Positions 15,791 to 24,106 of a stretch of DNA of 64,000 nucleotides are shown here, one piece after another. The stretch lies in assembly GCA_045113695.1 (NCBI GenBank), contig JBGUJG010000059.1:1-64000 (forward strand), read 5' to 3'. Position 1 is the first letter of the stretch. Each line of letters begins with the position of its first letter. The DNA comes from UBA4246 sp045113695. Lineage in GTDB: Bacteria > Bacillota > Clostridia > Christensenellales > Aristaeellaceae. Under the pieces are notes generated by a model. It had not been told where the DNA came from. It worked only from the letters and a program-made list of their open reading frames with translations, and did not search any database. A program made the translations under genes and the position numbers.

Positions 15791-16969
15791 TTATTGTGAA
15801 GCGGAGCAGCGGATCAGCCACTCTTCCAAACGGACATTATCCATTGCCGTCATCCCGCGGATGCACCCGTCATCTCCGCCTCCTTTGAATTCACCGGTGC
15901 TTCTGAGCTTCTGCGCCACCGCGCGGAGAGGGACATTTTTACTGACCAGCACAACACGTCGGTTTTTCCCGTCCTCAAAGATGATCCCGCAAATTCCTGA
16001 ATGAGACTGCAAAAGCAGGTCCGCAGCAGCGCTGGCAGTTTTCTCCTGAATCTGCCCGGCGGATAAGACAACGTGGGGTTGATCCGGCTGCGTATGTTTC
16101 ACACGTTTCATCAGTTCTTCTGCTCTAGTCTCCTCCAGGATCCTTGACGTTTCCTTCTCACTGTCCAGCAGCGCTGAAATCTGATCATGAAGATGATCGC
16201 CGGAACAGGAAAGCAGCTGGCAGGCAGCGGAAAGCCGTTCCGAATCCTGGTTGGCTGCAATCAACGCTCTCCCGCCGCAAAGAATCTGCAGCCTGGTTCC
16301 GCCTTTATACCGGATCGCGCTGACGACGCGAAGCTGACCGATTTCCCCGGTTCTTTGAACATGCGGAGCACAGCAGGCGCATACATCCACATCCGGAATG
16401 GTCACGAGGCGAAGTCTTCCCGAAATCTCTTTCTTGCTCCTGAAAACAGCGTTTTTCAGTGCCTCATCATCAGGCCAGGAGACCAGGACCGGGACATTGC
16501 GCCAGATGATCTGATTCGCTTTCCATTCGATATCACGGACCTGATCTGCGGAGAGGCAGCCGTCATAATCCATGGAAACAGTTCTTTCACTCAGATGAAA
16601 CCCGACATTATGAAATCCATACGTATTGAATACAAGACCGGAAAAAATATGTTCGCCGGTATGATGCTGCATAAAATCAAAACGGCGTTCAAAATCGATT
16701 TTGCCCCTGACAGAAGCACCGACAGGCAAAGGCTGATCTGTCAGATGTTCAATGACTCCATCCCGGATTTTTGCGTCGAGCACCCGCACATCGTCATTGA
16801 TCCATCCGGTATCCGCCGATTGGCCCCCCTGCTCAGGAAAGAAACAGGTTTGATCCAGGATAACACGGTACCTGCCGTTTTCCGCACCCTGATCACATGA
16901 AAGAACGACAGCAGAAAAACAGTCCAGATATGCATCCTGATCATATAGAGCAATGGTTTTGTCTGGCAT
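15791..16969 (-). CDS. AlaX-type alanyl-tRNA editing protein (long form)
   Basis: A 392-residue free-standing homologue of the editing half of alanyl-tRNA synthetase. It hydrolyses mischarged seryl- or glycyl-tRNA(Ala) in the cytoplasm. The N-terminal part has TCFFPEQGGQSADTG, followed by the zinc-binding pair HHTGEH and CACCAPH of the second-additional-domain fold. The C-terminal ~130 residues resemble the DHHA1 end of AlaRS, with GGGDDGCIRGMT, making this a long AlaX form. The frame is open to 17035, but ATG 16969 has an AGAGG site 6-10 nt upstream and gives the usual short N-terminus. A terminator for the BY-kinase operon lies just upstream (17021-17047), so it may have its own promoter, which I could not place. 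Confidence 0.88.
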   Translation of the reverse strand: MPDKTIALYDQDAYLDCFSAVVLSCDQGAENGRYRVILDQTCFFPEQGGQSADTGWINDDVRVLDAKIRDGVIEHLTDQPLPVGASVRGKIDFERRFDFMQHHTGEHIFSGLVFNTYGFHNVGFHLSERTVSMDYDGCLSADQVRDIEWKANQIIWRNVPVLVSWPDDEALKNAVFRSKKEISGRLRLVTIPDVDVCACCAPHVQRTGEIGQLRVVSAIRYKGGTRLQILCGGRALIAANQDSERLSAACQLLSCSGDHLHDQISALLDSEKETSRILEETRAEELMKRVKHTQPDQPHVVLSAGQIQEKTASAAADLLLQSHSGICGIIFEDGKNRRVVLVSKNVPLRAVAQKLRSTGEFKGGGDDGCIRGMTAMDNVRLEEWLIRCSASQ

Positions 16970-17020
16970 GTGATCCTCTCTGTGAAAAAAGAAATACTGC
17001 ACAAAAAAGCTGTTTGATGT

Positions 17021-17047
17021 AAAAAAAGCTGCCATCCAGCTGGCAGC
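17021..17047 (-). terminator. Rho-independent terminator of the Wzz/BY-kinase operon
   Basis: Minus strand: GCTGCCA (17041-17047) pairs with TGGCAGC (17028-17034), 6-nt loop, then seven T. It follows the BY-kinase stop by 14 bases. Confidence 0.88.
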
Positions 17048-17061
17048 GGAAACCGTTTCGT

Positions 17062-17817
17062 TTATTTATGCCGGCGTTTTTTGATGTCGTCGGAGGATTC
17101 GCTTGTTTGAGAATACCCGTGATAATATTTTTCGTAGTGATTGCCGTAATACTTTTTATAATAACTTTTTTCTGCCAGGGATTTAACCGTAACCATGTTG
17201 ATAACGCAGCCGATGACCGGGCATCCGGACTGTTCCAGCTGGGACACCGCTTCCGCAACTTCCCGTTTGGAACGCTTTCCGTACTCAATGACAAAGACAG
17301 CGCCGTCACAGTTTTTGGCAACGACAGCGGCATCGATCACAACGCCGATCGGCGGGGCATCCACCAGAACATAATCAAACTTTTTCCCAAGAATCTCCAG
17401 CATTTCTGTAAAGTCCTGAGAATCCAGCAGCGGAAGGGGATTCGCAACCGTATCGCCGATTGGGATCAGGTACGCTCCTTCGATGTCTGTCTGATAAATG
17501 ACATCTTCCAGTTCACAGTAACCGGCAAGATAATGAACCAGCCCGTTTACAGCGCCCTCGGTATCAAACTTCAGCCTGGACATGGTAAAAGAAGCGCGCA
17601 AATCGGCATCAACCATGACGACGCTGTTGCCGCGCTGTGCCAGGTTCAGCATCAGTTCCATGGTCAGGGACGATTTTCCTTCACTTGCGGCACAGCTGGT
17701 AAGCAGGAACTTATTCATCTGACGGCCGACAAAAGTCAGGTTGGTCGCAATGCTGTTCAAAGCTTCCTTACCTGAATAATCCAGCGTGTCCTTCTGGCGA
17801 ATCAGGACCTGCTTCAT
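17062..17817 (-). CDS. Bacterial tyrosine kinase (CpsD/CapB/YwqD type)
   Basis: A 251-residue cytoplasmic BY-kinase. Walker A is TSCAASEGKSS (about 40-50), Walker A' is VVMVDADLRAS and Walker B is VLVDAPPIG. The last ~30 residues hold a tyrosine cluster (SYYKKYYGNHYEKYYHGYS) for autophosphorylation. With a Wzz-type membrane partner, such kinases control the length and export of cell-surface polysaccharide. The ATG overlaps the end of the Wzz-type gene by 4 nt, as expected for a split Wzz/kinase pair. No polymerase, flippase or glycosyltransferase genes follow; the operon ends at a terminator, so this pair is separated from any polysaccharide cluster. Confidence 0.93.
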   Translation of the reverse strand: MKQVLIRQKDTLDYSGKEALNSIATNLTFVGRQMNKFLLTSCAASEGKSSLTMELMLNLAQRGNSVVMVDADLRASFTMSRLKFDTEGAVNGLVHYLAGYCELEDVIYQTDIEGAYLIPIGDTVANPLPLLDSQDFTEMLEILGKKFDYVLVDAPPIGVVIDAAVVAKNCDGAVFVIEYGKRSKREVAEAVSQLEQSGCPVIGCVINMVTVKSLAEKSYYKKYYGNHYEKYYHGYSQTSESSDDIKKRRHK

Positions 17818-18605
17818 TTTTTCGCTCCTTTATAGTTCCTGTTATTATCGGCGTTCATACCGTTCTGCATCGTGACAACGCCAAGCGTCGGAAGACCGAG
17901 CAGCTTTGTGACATCGTCTGACGTGCGCACCTTGTCATCCAGAATAAAATCAATGACAATGATGGCGCAGGCAATCAGGGCACCGATCATAAACCCGATG
18001 ATCAGATTTCTGGTTTTGGAAGGAGAACTGGCCCTGGTAGGCCTCCTCGCTTCCTGGAAGATCGTCGGCTCTTCCGTTTTCATCACGGCAGAAATGAATT
18101 CCCTGCCGACTTTCGCATAGGTATTCGCGACAAGCTGTGCCTCAGCGGGATCCGGGCTGGAAACCGTGATATTGAGAAGTCTAGTGCCGGATGGATTGCT
18201 GACACGGATCATTCCGTCCATATCCTTATATGTATAAGGAAGCCCAAGTTCTTCAATTACTTTTTCATGAACGTGCCAGTTCTGAAAAACATAAGTGTAG
18301 TCCGTAGCAAGCTGACTGCCGATCTGCAGATCCGACAGATTGATCGCTGAATTGGAAGAATTCAGAATATACAGCTTGGTCGTAGCCTCATACATGGGAG
18401 TCACAAAAAAATATGTCCACACGCCGCTGATGATGGTCCCGACCAAAGCAGCGGCAACGACAATATACCACTTATCCAGAAGACGCAAAAACAGTTCGCC
18501 AAGGTCGATTTCAATCTCTCCATCCTTCGTCTGGGGACGGATAGCAGTTGAAACAACGGAAGTCGAACCAGCAACCGTCTTCTGCGCCGTTTTTGTTTCG
18601 GACAT
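17814..18605 (-). CDS. Wzz/YveK-type chain-length regulator and BY-kinase activator
   Basis: A 263-residue membrane protein with two helices (about 48-70 and 190-212) around an extracytoplasmic Wzz domain. The segment RPTRASSPSKTRNLIIG just before the second helix is the usual Pro-rich Wzz signature. The cytoplasmic tail (LDDKVRTSDDVTKLLGLPTLGVV) is the part that activates the partner kinase in this family. It sets polysaccharide chain length together with the kinase encoded by the overlapping next gene. Second gene of a three-gene operon, 95 nt after the small secreted protein, with a GC-rich hairpin in that gap. Confidence 0.93.
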   Translation of the reverse strand: MSETKTAQKTVAGSTSVVSTAIRPQTKDGEIEIDLGELFLRLLDKWYIVVAAALVGTIISGVWTYFFVTPMYEATTKLYILNSSNSAINLSDLQIGSQLATDYTYVFQNWHVHEKVIEELGLPYTYKDMDGMIRVSNPSGTRLLNITVSSPDPAEAQLVANTYAKVGREFISAVMKTEEPTIFQEARRPTRASSPSKTRNLIIGFMIGALIACAIIVIDFILDDKVRTSDDVTKLLGLPTLGVVTMQNGMNADNNRNYKGAKK

Positions 18606-18650
18606 GAATGTCTGCGCTCCTTTCGAGGCATAAAACCCTTAACATGAATT

Positions 18651-18686
18651 GCCGGGGGTCCCTACATAAAGCAGAAGGCCCCCGGC
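18651..18686 (-). terminator. GC-rich intercistronic hairpin between secreted-protein gene and wzz
   Basis: GCCGGGGG (18651-18658) pairs with CCCCCGGC (18679-18686), loop 20 nt, 14 bases past the secreted-protein stop. No U-tract follows on the minus strand, so it is probably a leaky terminator or 3'-end stabiliser that raises first-gene mRNA over wzz and the kinase. Confidence 0.5.
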
Positions 18687-18699
18687 TAGACGATTGAAA

Positions 18700-19188
18700 T
18701 TACTTCGTCAGAACAGCGATCACAGCGGAACCATTCTGGACAGAAGCAGCCTGTTCAGCGGTCACGGCAACAGTCACAACACCTTCTTCAACGGAAACGA
18801 CTTCCAGGGGAGTCCACTTCACGTTGGATTCCACAATAACACCCAGCAGGACGACGACTTCGTCATCAGCCTTGACGCCGGGCACGGACAGAACCATCAC
18901 CAGACCATTTTCGGCATTGTCAAAGGAAATCTCAGCCAGAGCCAGGAAGTTGTAATCTTCGGGATTCTCAATGACATCAACAGCGCTGAAAGCCTCGTTC
19001 ATGCCGACTTCGTTAATCGCTTCAGCGATCGCCTTGGAAAGATCGCTGCCGTTATCGATCGTGACCACGGCATCTTCCGGATCCACGGAGATAACGGAGA
19101 TACCGGGAGTAACACTCTTGTTTTCAGCGAAAGCGGCGGCAGAAAGCAGCATGACAGCAGACAGGAACAACGCAACTACCTTTTTCAT
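18700..19188 (-). CDS. Small secreted acidic protein of unknown function
   Basis: I do not recognise a family. The 162-residue product has a clear signal peptide (MKKVVALFLSAVMLLSAAAFA, cleavage near 21) and no further membrane helix. The mature part is acidic and rich in Val, Asp and Glu, with short beta-strand-like runs (ISVISVDPEDAVVTIDNG; ADDEVVVLLGVIVES; EEGVVTVAVTAEQ) suggesting a small beta-rich extracellular domain. The start is supported by a GGAGAGG site 6-7 nt upstream. It is the first gene of the operon with Wzz and BY-kinase, and it follows a long structured leader RNA that begins at the predicted transcript start. A role in cell-surface polysaccharide or matrix is possible from context only. 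Confidence 0.82.
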   Translation of the reverse strand: MKKVVALFLSAVMLLSAAAFAENKSVTPGISVISVDPEDAVVTIDNGSDLSKAIAEAINEVGMNEAFSAVDVIENPEDYNFLALAEISFDNAENGLVMVLSVPGVKADDEVVVLLGVIVESNVKWTPLEVVSVEEGVVTVAVTAEQAASVQNGSAVIAVLTK

Positions 19189-19229
19189 GGGAAACCTCTC
19201 CTTTTTTGCCTTGTACAGGCTTATTATTC

Positions 19230-19386
19230 GCGTTTGTATGAAGCTTTGAAACCCATCTGTGGTCGCCCACTTCAGGTTTCAAAGCGACCACCGGCAAGGC
19301 ATCCCAGTTTTTTCTGTTCTGTCCCTGCCAATTCTTGCGGCTATACATTCCATTACACCGCAATAAGCTGCTTCATACGAAACAAC
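19230..19386 (-). ncRNA. Structured 5' leader RNA, candidate riboswitch or cis-acting RNA (unidentified class)
   Basis: Read on the minus strand, the predicted transcript start falls at about 19386-19388 and the RNA folds at once. P1: 19370-19383 pairs with 19232-19244 (13 bp, one bulged C). P2: CCGCAA-type stem, 19358-19363 with 19335-19340, 17-nt loop. P3: 19323-19329 with 19293-19299, 7 bp with one G-U, 23-nt loop. A: GTGGTCGC (19284-19291) with GCGACCAC (19259-19266). B: 19275-19285 with 19243-19253, 11 bp. A and B interleave (A-B-A'-B'), so they form either an H-type pseudoknot or two exclusive states; B' also abuts P1. About 40 nt lie between the element and the ATG at 19188. It does not match the conserved cores of the common riboswitches I know. 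Confidence 0.65.
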
Positions 19387-19392
19387 ACAGTC

Positions 19393-19421
19393 ATTTTAAC
19401 ACACCGTTATTTCATTTTCAA
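19393..19421 (-). promoter_or_regulatory. Sigma-A promoter for the leader RNA and secreted-protein/Wzz/BY-kinase operon
   Basis: Minus strand: TTGAAA (19416-19421), 17-nt spacer, TAAAAT (19393-19398). The predicted start is 5-8 nt downstream, right at the first base-paired residues of the leader. Confidence 0.8.
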
Positions 19422-19557
19422 GTACTTTTCGATTATTTTGAATTCTTTTTTCTGTTCTTTTGGGGAATTTTTTGATTTGACAGCAACTTTTGTTTATAGC
19501 AGCGTTCTGCAGCCTGAATAATGCCATTTCTTCCGGGAACAGATTCACCTGCCTTTG

Positions 19558-20424
19558 TTATTCTTCCGGTTCTTCCCTGTATGAATTCAGAAATTCCTGC
19601 ACCTTCAATGAAGCGGCATATGCCGCATTTTTACGGACGCCTGTCTGAATCAGATCTTTCCTTGCCTGCCGGAGGTCCCTGCCCTCCATCATTCCCGCCA
19701 AAATGGCCAGTTCCGGCGTCATCGGAGCGGGTTTGTTTTCTTTCGTCTTTTGGGTCATCCGCAGATCCAGAACCAGACAGTATTCCCCTTTGTCCGTTTT
19801 TTCGTTGGCGCGCAGGATTTCAAGCACATCCCGGACATTGCCGCGGATTGTCTGCTCATGCAGCTTCGTCAGATCACAGGAAGCGGAAACGATCGCATCC
19901 GGAAGCACCTCCGCGATCGTCTCCATCAGCCGGATGACGCGGTGAGGGGATTCATGGATCACAGCGCCCCGGGTGCCTGCCATCGCCAGCAGTTTCTCTG
20001 CCAACGCTCCTTTTTCCCTTGGGAGAAATCCGTAAAAAGTGAACTCGTTCAGATCAAACCCGCTGACGGATACGGCGGAAGCCATGGCGGTCGGCCCGGG
20101 TACGGCACAGACAGGAATCCCGTTTTCGGCGCATTCATGGACCAGGTAAGTGCCAGGATCAGATATACCCGGCGTACCTGCGTCAGTCACCAGCGCAACG
20201 TCGATTCCTTCCTCCAGCATTTTCCGGACGATCTGCGAGGCTTTTTCTTTTTCGTTATGTTCATGGCAGCTGGTCAGCGGCGTATGAATGTCAAAATGCG
20301 CTGTCAGCTTTCTGGTGACCCGTGTATCTTCCGCAGCGATCAGCGCCACCTGCCGAAGCGTTTCTACAGCCCGAGGACTCATATCGCCCAGGTTTCCGAT
20401 GGGTGTCCCCACCACATACAGCAT
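19558..20424 (-). CDS. rsmI: 16S rRNA (cytidine1402-2'-O)-methyltransferase
   Basis: A 288-residue RsmI/YraL protein of the tetrapyrrole-methylase fold. It has LYVVGTPIGNLGDMSPRAVE at the start, AEDTRVTRKL, the VTDAGTPGISDPG loop that binds S-adenosylmethionine, and VPGPTAMASAVSVSG. It methylates the 2'-OH of C1402 in the ribosomal P site. The ATG at 20424 follows GGAGGAG by about 5 nt; the frame is open to 20457 but would overlap rsmH without a ribosome site. It comes 19 nt after rsmH, whose product methylates N4 of the same nucleotide, so both modifications of C1402 are made from one operon. Confidence 0.95.
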   Translation of the reverse strand: MLYVVGTPIGNLGDMSPRAVETLRQVALIAAEDTRVTRKLTAHFDIHTPLTSCHEHNEKEKASQIVRKMLEEGIDVALVTDAGTPGISDPGTYLVHECAENGIPVCAVPGPTAMASAVSVSGFDLNEFTFYGFLPREKGALAEKLLAMAGTRGAVIHESPHRVIRLMETIAEVLPDAIVSASCDLTKLHEQTIRGNVRDVLEILRANEKTDKGEYCLVLDLRMTQKTKENKPAPMTPELAILAGMMEGRDLRQARKDLIQTGVRKNAAYAASLKVQEFLNSYREEPEE

Positions 20425-20443
20425 GTTTTCTCCTCCGCACAGT

Positions 20444-21373
20444 TCAAAGCTTTTCAACCGCCCTCATCAGCGCGCTGTGGGCTCGGCTGTTCCGGGCAAT
20501 TTCTTCCGCTGAGGGTTTGACTGCTCCGCCGTACAGCACTTTGGCGACCGGCTTTTTACCGCAGACGCAGACCGGCGCTTTCGGGGGACAGGTACATGGA
20601 TTCTGCATGCGCCGGAAAGTCTGCTTGACCAGCCTGTCCTCAATAGAATGAAATGTCAGCACACACAGCCTTCCGCCCGGCCTGAGCATGGAAACCCAGT
20701 CCTCCAGCGCCTGCGAAAGCGGTGCCAGTTCGTCATTGATCCGGATACGGACTGCCTGAAAAGTACGGCGGGCCGGGTGTCCTTCGTCTTTCTGCCTGAC
20801 GGCCTTTGGAATAGCGGCATCCACCACACGGACCAGATCAAACGTGGTTGATAGCGGTGAGCGTTCCCGCTGTTCGATCAGTTTCTGGGCAATGCGCGCC
20901 GCCCAGCGCTCATCTCCGTATTCATAAAGGATACGCGTAAATTCTTCCCGGCTGACGGTATTCAGATACTCCGCGGCGGTCATTCCCCGGGAAGGATCCA
21001 TACGCATATCCAGCGGAGCATCTTCGTGATAGGAAAAGCCTCTTTCCGGGCAGTCCAGCTGGTATGATGATACGCCAAGATCCAGCAAACCGCCGTCCAG
21101 CTGGATGTCCTCCGGCAGAAGCTCTCTGACATCGTGAAAATTCCCATGGAGAGCGTGAAACCCCGGATACTCCTTCAGTCTTTCAGACGCCGCGGCAATT
21201 GCCGCTTCGTCCCGGTCTATACCGTACAGCGTCCCTTCCCCCATCCTTTTCAGGATGGCCTCGCTGTGCCCGCCGCCGCCCAGGGTACCGTCCGCGAAAA
21301 CCTGTCCCCGGGCGGGACGAAGGCAGTCCAGCACTTCCGACAGAAGCACGGGTTCATGAAAAAATGAAACCAT
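20444..21373 (-). CDS. rsmH: 16S rRNA (cytosine1402-N4)-methyltransferase
   Basis: A 309-residue RsmH (MraW) protein. The motifs FFHEPVLLSEVLDCL, DGTLGGGGHSEAIL (SAM-binding) and LDLGVSSYQLDCPERGFSYH, plus the C-terminal RPGGRLCVLTFHSIEDRLVK, are all present. It makes N4-methyl-C1402 in 16S rRNA. A TTG at 21382 lies in frame, but the ATG at 21373 fits the standard opening (MVSFFHEPVLL), with AGGA about 11 nt upstream. The start is 2 nt beyond the valS stop, so translation is probably coupled. In many Firmicutes rsmH heads the division/cell-wall cluster; here it is downstream of valS instead, with no ftsL, pbpB or mra genes nearby. Confidence 0.95.
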   Translation of the reverse strand: MVSFFHEPVLLSEVLDCLRPARGQVFADGTLGGGGHSEAILKRMGEGTLYGIDRDEAAIAAASERLKEYPGFHALHGNFHDVRELLPEDIQLDGGLLDLGVSSYQLDCPERGFSYHEDAPLDMRMDPSRGMTAAEYLNTVSREEFTRILYEYGDERWAARIAQKLIEQRERSPLSTTFDLVRVVDAAIPKAVRQKDEGHPARRTFQAVRIRINDELAPLSQALEDWVSMLRPGGRLCVLTFHSIEDRLVKQTFRRMQNPCTCPPKAPVCVCGKKPVAKVLYGGAVKPSAEEIARNSRAHSALMRAVEKL

Positions 21374-21374
21374 G

Positions 21375-24089
21375 TCAATCAAGATCCTGAATACGTTTGG
21401 TCAGTGAGAGGAGCATCTGCCGGTTGTTTTCCAGCTTGGTTTTTTCACTTTCCACCAGAGCCGCCGGCGCTTTCCCGACAAAGCCCGGGTTGTTCAGCTT
21501 TCCTTCCGAACGGGCGATTTCTTTTTCCATGTTTTCTTTTTCCTTGATCAGGCGTTTCTTCTCCTGTTCAAGATCCACCAGATCTCCCAGGGGGATGAAC
21601 AGCTCGCCTGCCGGGCAGACTGCGCTGACCACCTTGCCTTCCACTGTGTTTTCCGTCCCCATGATCTCCATCTGGGAAACGCCTGCCAGGCGTTTGAAGC
21701 AAACTTCAGCACCGGACAGGGCATCTTTCCATCCTTCGGCGGGGCGGACCATCAGGCGCGCCCTGTGGCCCGGCTGAACGTTGAGCTCCGCGCGCTGGTT
21801 CCGGATCACGCGGACCATCTCCATGATCCCTTCCATCTTTTCGCTTTCCGCCGGGAAAACATAGCGTTCTTCATAAGAAGGCCAGTCGGACAGCATGCAG
21901 GAATCTTCGGTATGGCCGGGAAGATGCCTGTAAACCTCTTCAGTCAGGAACGGCATAAAGGGGTGAAGCAGCTGAAGCAGTCCGCTCAGAACCTTCAGCA
22001 GCACGGCCTGAACCGCTTTCTTTCTTTCCGGGTCGTCTCCGAGCAGACCGCCTTTGGCCAGCTCGATATACCAGTCGCAGAATTCACTCCAGATGAAATC
22101 ATACAGCTTCTGCGACGCAAGCCCGAAATCAGCCTCTTCCATATTTTCTGTCACCTGGCGCACAGCGTCCATATAACGGGTCAGGATCCACTGATCAGCC
22201 AGTTCCAGCTTTTTGCCTTCCAGTGGTTCGGCGCCGTCCATGTTCATCAGCACAAAGCGGGAAGCGTTCCACACTTTATTGGCGAAATTCCGGGCCATCT
22301 CCACCTTCTCGGTCGAATAACGGGTGTCATTGCCCGGACTGATGCCGAGCACCAGGGAAAAACGCAGCGCGTCTGCCCCGTACTCCCTGATGACCTCCAG
22401 CGGATCCACCCCGTTGCCGAGGGATTTGGACATCTTCCTGCCCAGAGAGTCCCGCACCAGGCCATGGATGACAACCTTTTTAAAGGGCGTCTTGCCCATC
22501 TGCTCGATGCCGCTGAAAATCATACGCGCAACCCAGAAGAAGATAATATCGTACCCGGTCACCAGGATATCCGTCGGATAGAAATAAGCAAGATCTTCGG
22601 TCCGGTCAGGCCAGCCAAGCGTTGAAAACGGCCACAGGGCGGAAGAGAACCAGGTGTCCAGCACATCCTCGTCCTGATGAATGTCCTCACAGCCGCATTT
22701 GGGGCAGCATTTCGGATCTTCTCTGGTGACAATCGTTTCGCCGCAGCGTTCGCAGTACCAGGCCGGAATGCGGTGTCCCCACCAGAGCTGGCGGCTGATG
22801 CACCAGTCGCGGATGTTTTCCATCCAGTTCATATAGTGTTTTGAGAAGCGGTCCGGTACGAACTCAGTTTCCCCGTTCCGGACGCACTCGATGGCAGGCT
22901 TTGCCAGCGGAGCCATTTTCACGAACCACTGCCTCGAAACCATCGGCTCGACTACCGTATGGCAGCGGTAGCAGGTGCCCACCTCGTGGCTCAGAGGCTC
23001 CACGCTCTTTAAGTATCCGCCCCGCTCCAGATCGGCCACAATCGCCTTCCTGGCGTCCAGGGTCGTCATACCGGCGTATTTGCCGCAGTCCAGCACGTGA
23101 GGCTCATTGACCGTATTCTTTCCGGAAGCAAACAGCTCGTCGGACGCCTTTTTGTCTTCCGCTCCGGTCATCCGTCCGTCATAGGTAAAGACGCGGACGA
23201 TCGGCAGACCGTGCCGCTGCCCGACCTCAAAGTCATTCGGGTCATGCGCGGGCGTGATTTTGACGACGCCGGTGCCTTTGGTCATGTCAGCGTGCTCATC
23301 CAATACGATCGGTATCTCTTTGTTCAGAAGCGGGAGAATCACGTGGCAGCCATGCAGATGGGCATACCGCGGATCCTCCGGATTGATGGCAACAGCGGTA
23401 TCGCCCAGCATCGTTTCCGGACGGGTCGTGGCCAGCTCCAGCATCTCCCCGGTTTCTTTGACCGGATAGAGCAGATGCCAGAAATTGCCTTCTTTTTCCG
23501 CGTATTCCACTTCCGCGTCGGACAGGGAAGTATGGCAGCAGGGGCACCAGTTGATCAGGCGGTTGCCTCGGTAAATCAGCTGCTTTTCATACAGGCGGAC
23601 AAAGACCTCGCGCACGGCGCGAGAACAGCCTTCGTCCATGGTAAAGCGCTCTCTGGACCAGTCGCAGGATGAACCCATGCTGCGCAGTTGCCGGGTAATC
23701 GTCCCGCCGTATTCTTTTTTCCACTCCCACGCGCGTTTAAGGAAGCCTTCCCGGCCCAGCTGCTTCTTGGTCAGTCCTTCCGCGCGGAGCTTATCCACGA
23801 TCTTCACTTCCGTCGCGATGGAGGCGTGGTCCGTGCCCGGCAGCCAGAGGGTCGCGTCCCCTTTCATCCGGTGATAGCGCACCAGGGCGTCCTGTAGCGT
23901 GTTGTCCATCGCATGGCCCATATGAAGCTGGCCTGTGATATTGGGCGGCGGCATCACGATGGTGAAAGGTTTTTTATCAGGATCACGGTGCGCGGTAAAG
24001 GATCCGGAACTTTCCCAGCGCTGATAGGTTTCCGCTTCAATGCTCTGCGGATTATAGGTTTTTTCCATTTCAAATGATGTTTCTGACAT
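21375..24089 (-). CDS. valS: Valyl-tRNA synthetase
   Basis: The 904-residue class I synthetase charges tRNA(Val). It has PPPNITGQLHMGHAMDNTLQ (HIGH motif, about residue 57), GTDHASIATEV, a CP1 editing domain (TTRPETMLGDTAVAI), a zinc-type CxxC pair set (CERCGETIV, CCPKCGCED) and GRKMSKSLGNGVDP (KMSKS motif, about 550). The anticodon-binding domain is followed by a C-terminal coiled coil (about 835-900) that clamps tRNA, ending in LTKRIQDLD. Length matches the family. It is 17 nt downstream of a 62-residue membrane protein gene and controlled by a T-box leader at about 24302-24548, so the whole operon should rise when uncharged tRNA(Val) accumulates. Confidence 0.98.
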   Translation of the reverse strand: MSETSFEMEKTYNPQSIEAETYQRWESSGSFTAHRDPDKKPFTIVMPPPNITGQLHMGHAMDNTLQDALVRYHRMKGDATLWLPGTDHASIATEVKIVDKLRAEGLTKKQLGREGFLKRAWEWKKEYGGTITRQLRSMGSSCDWSRERFTMDEGCSRAVREVFVRLYEKQLIYRGNRLINWCPCCHTSLSDAEVEYAEKEGNFWHLLYPVKETGEMLELATTRPETMLGDTAVAINPEDPRYAHLHGCHVILPLLNKEIPIVLDEHADMTKGTGVVKITPAHDPNDFEVGQRHGLPIVRVFTYDGRMTGAEDKKASDELFASGKNTVNEPHVLDCGKYAGMTTLDARKAIVADLERGGYLKSVEPLSHEVGTCYRCHTVVEPMVSRQWFVKMAPLAKPAIECVRNGETEFVPDRFSKHYMNWMENIRDWCISRQLWWGHRIPAWYCERCGETIVTREDPKCCPKCGCEDIHQDEDVLDTWFSSALWPFSTLGWPDRTEDLAYFYPTDILVTGYDIIFFWVARMIFSGIEQMGKTPFKKVVIHGLVRDSLGRKMSKSLGNGVDPLEVIREYGADALRFSLVLGISPGNDTRYSTEKVEMARNFANKVWNASRFVLMNMDGAEPLEGKKLELADQWILTRYMDAVRQVTENMEEADFGLASQKLYDFIWSEFCDWYIELAKGGLLGDDPERKKAVQAVLLKVLSGLLQLLHPFMPFLTEEVYRHLPGHTEDSCMLSDWPSYEERYVFPAESEKMEGIMEMVRVIRNQRAELNVQPGHRARLMVRPAEGWKDALSGAEVCFKRLAGVSQMEIMGTENTVEGKVVSAVCPAGELFIPLGDLVDLEQEKKRLIKEKENMEKEIARSEGKLNNPGFVGKAPAALVESEKTKLENNRQMLLSLTKRIQDLD

Positions 24090-24106
24090 CGGTTTTCACT
24101 CCTTGC

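Larger units (their letters stand above)
19189..19557. promoter_or_regulatory. Intergenic region between rsmI and the secreted-protein gene
   Basis: 369 bp without a gene. It holds the leader RNA (19230-19386), its promoter (19393-19421), a short GCC-GGC hairpin just before the ribosome site (about 19208-19220) and, at 19422-19557, AT-rich sequence downstream of rsmI in which I see no clear terminator. Confidence 0.6.

Noticed and set aside
17062..17150. Tyrosine-codon-rich repeat at the end of the BY-kinase as a DNA repeat
   Set aside because: The repetition reflects the functional tyrosine cluster, not a nucleotide repeat with conserved spacing.
19230..19386. Leader RNA as a c-di-GMP-I (GEMM) riboswitch, suggested by polysaccharide context
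   Set aside because: The conserved GEMM core and tetraloop-receptor sequences are absent, and the fold has a 13-bp closing stem and interleaved stems instead.
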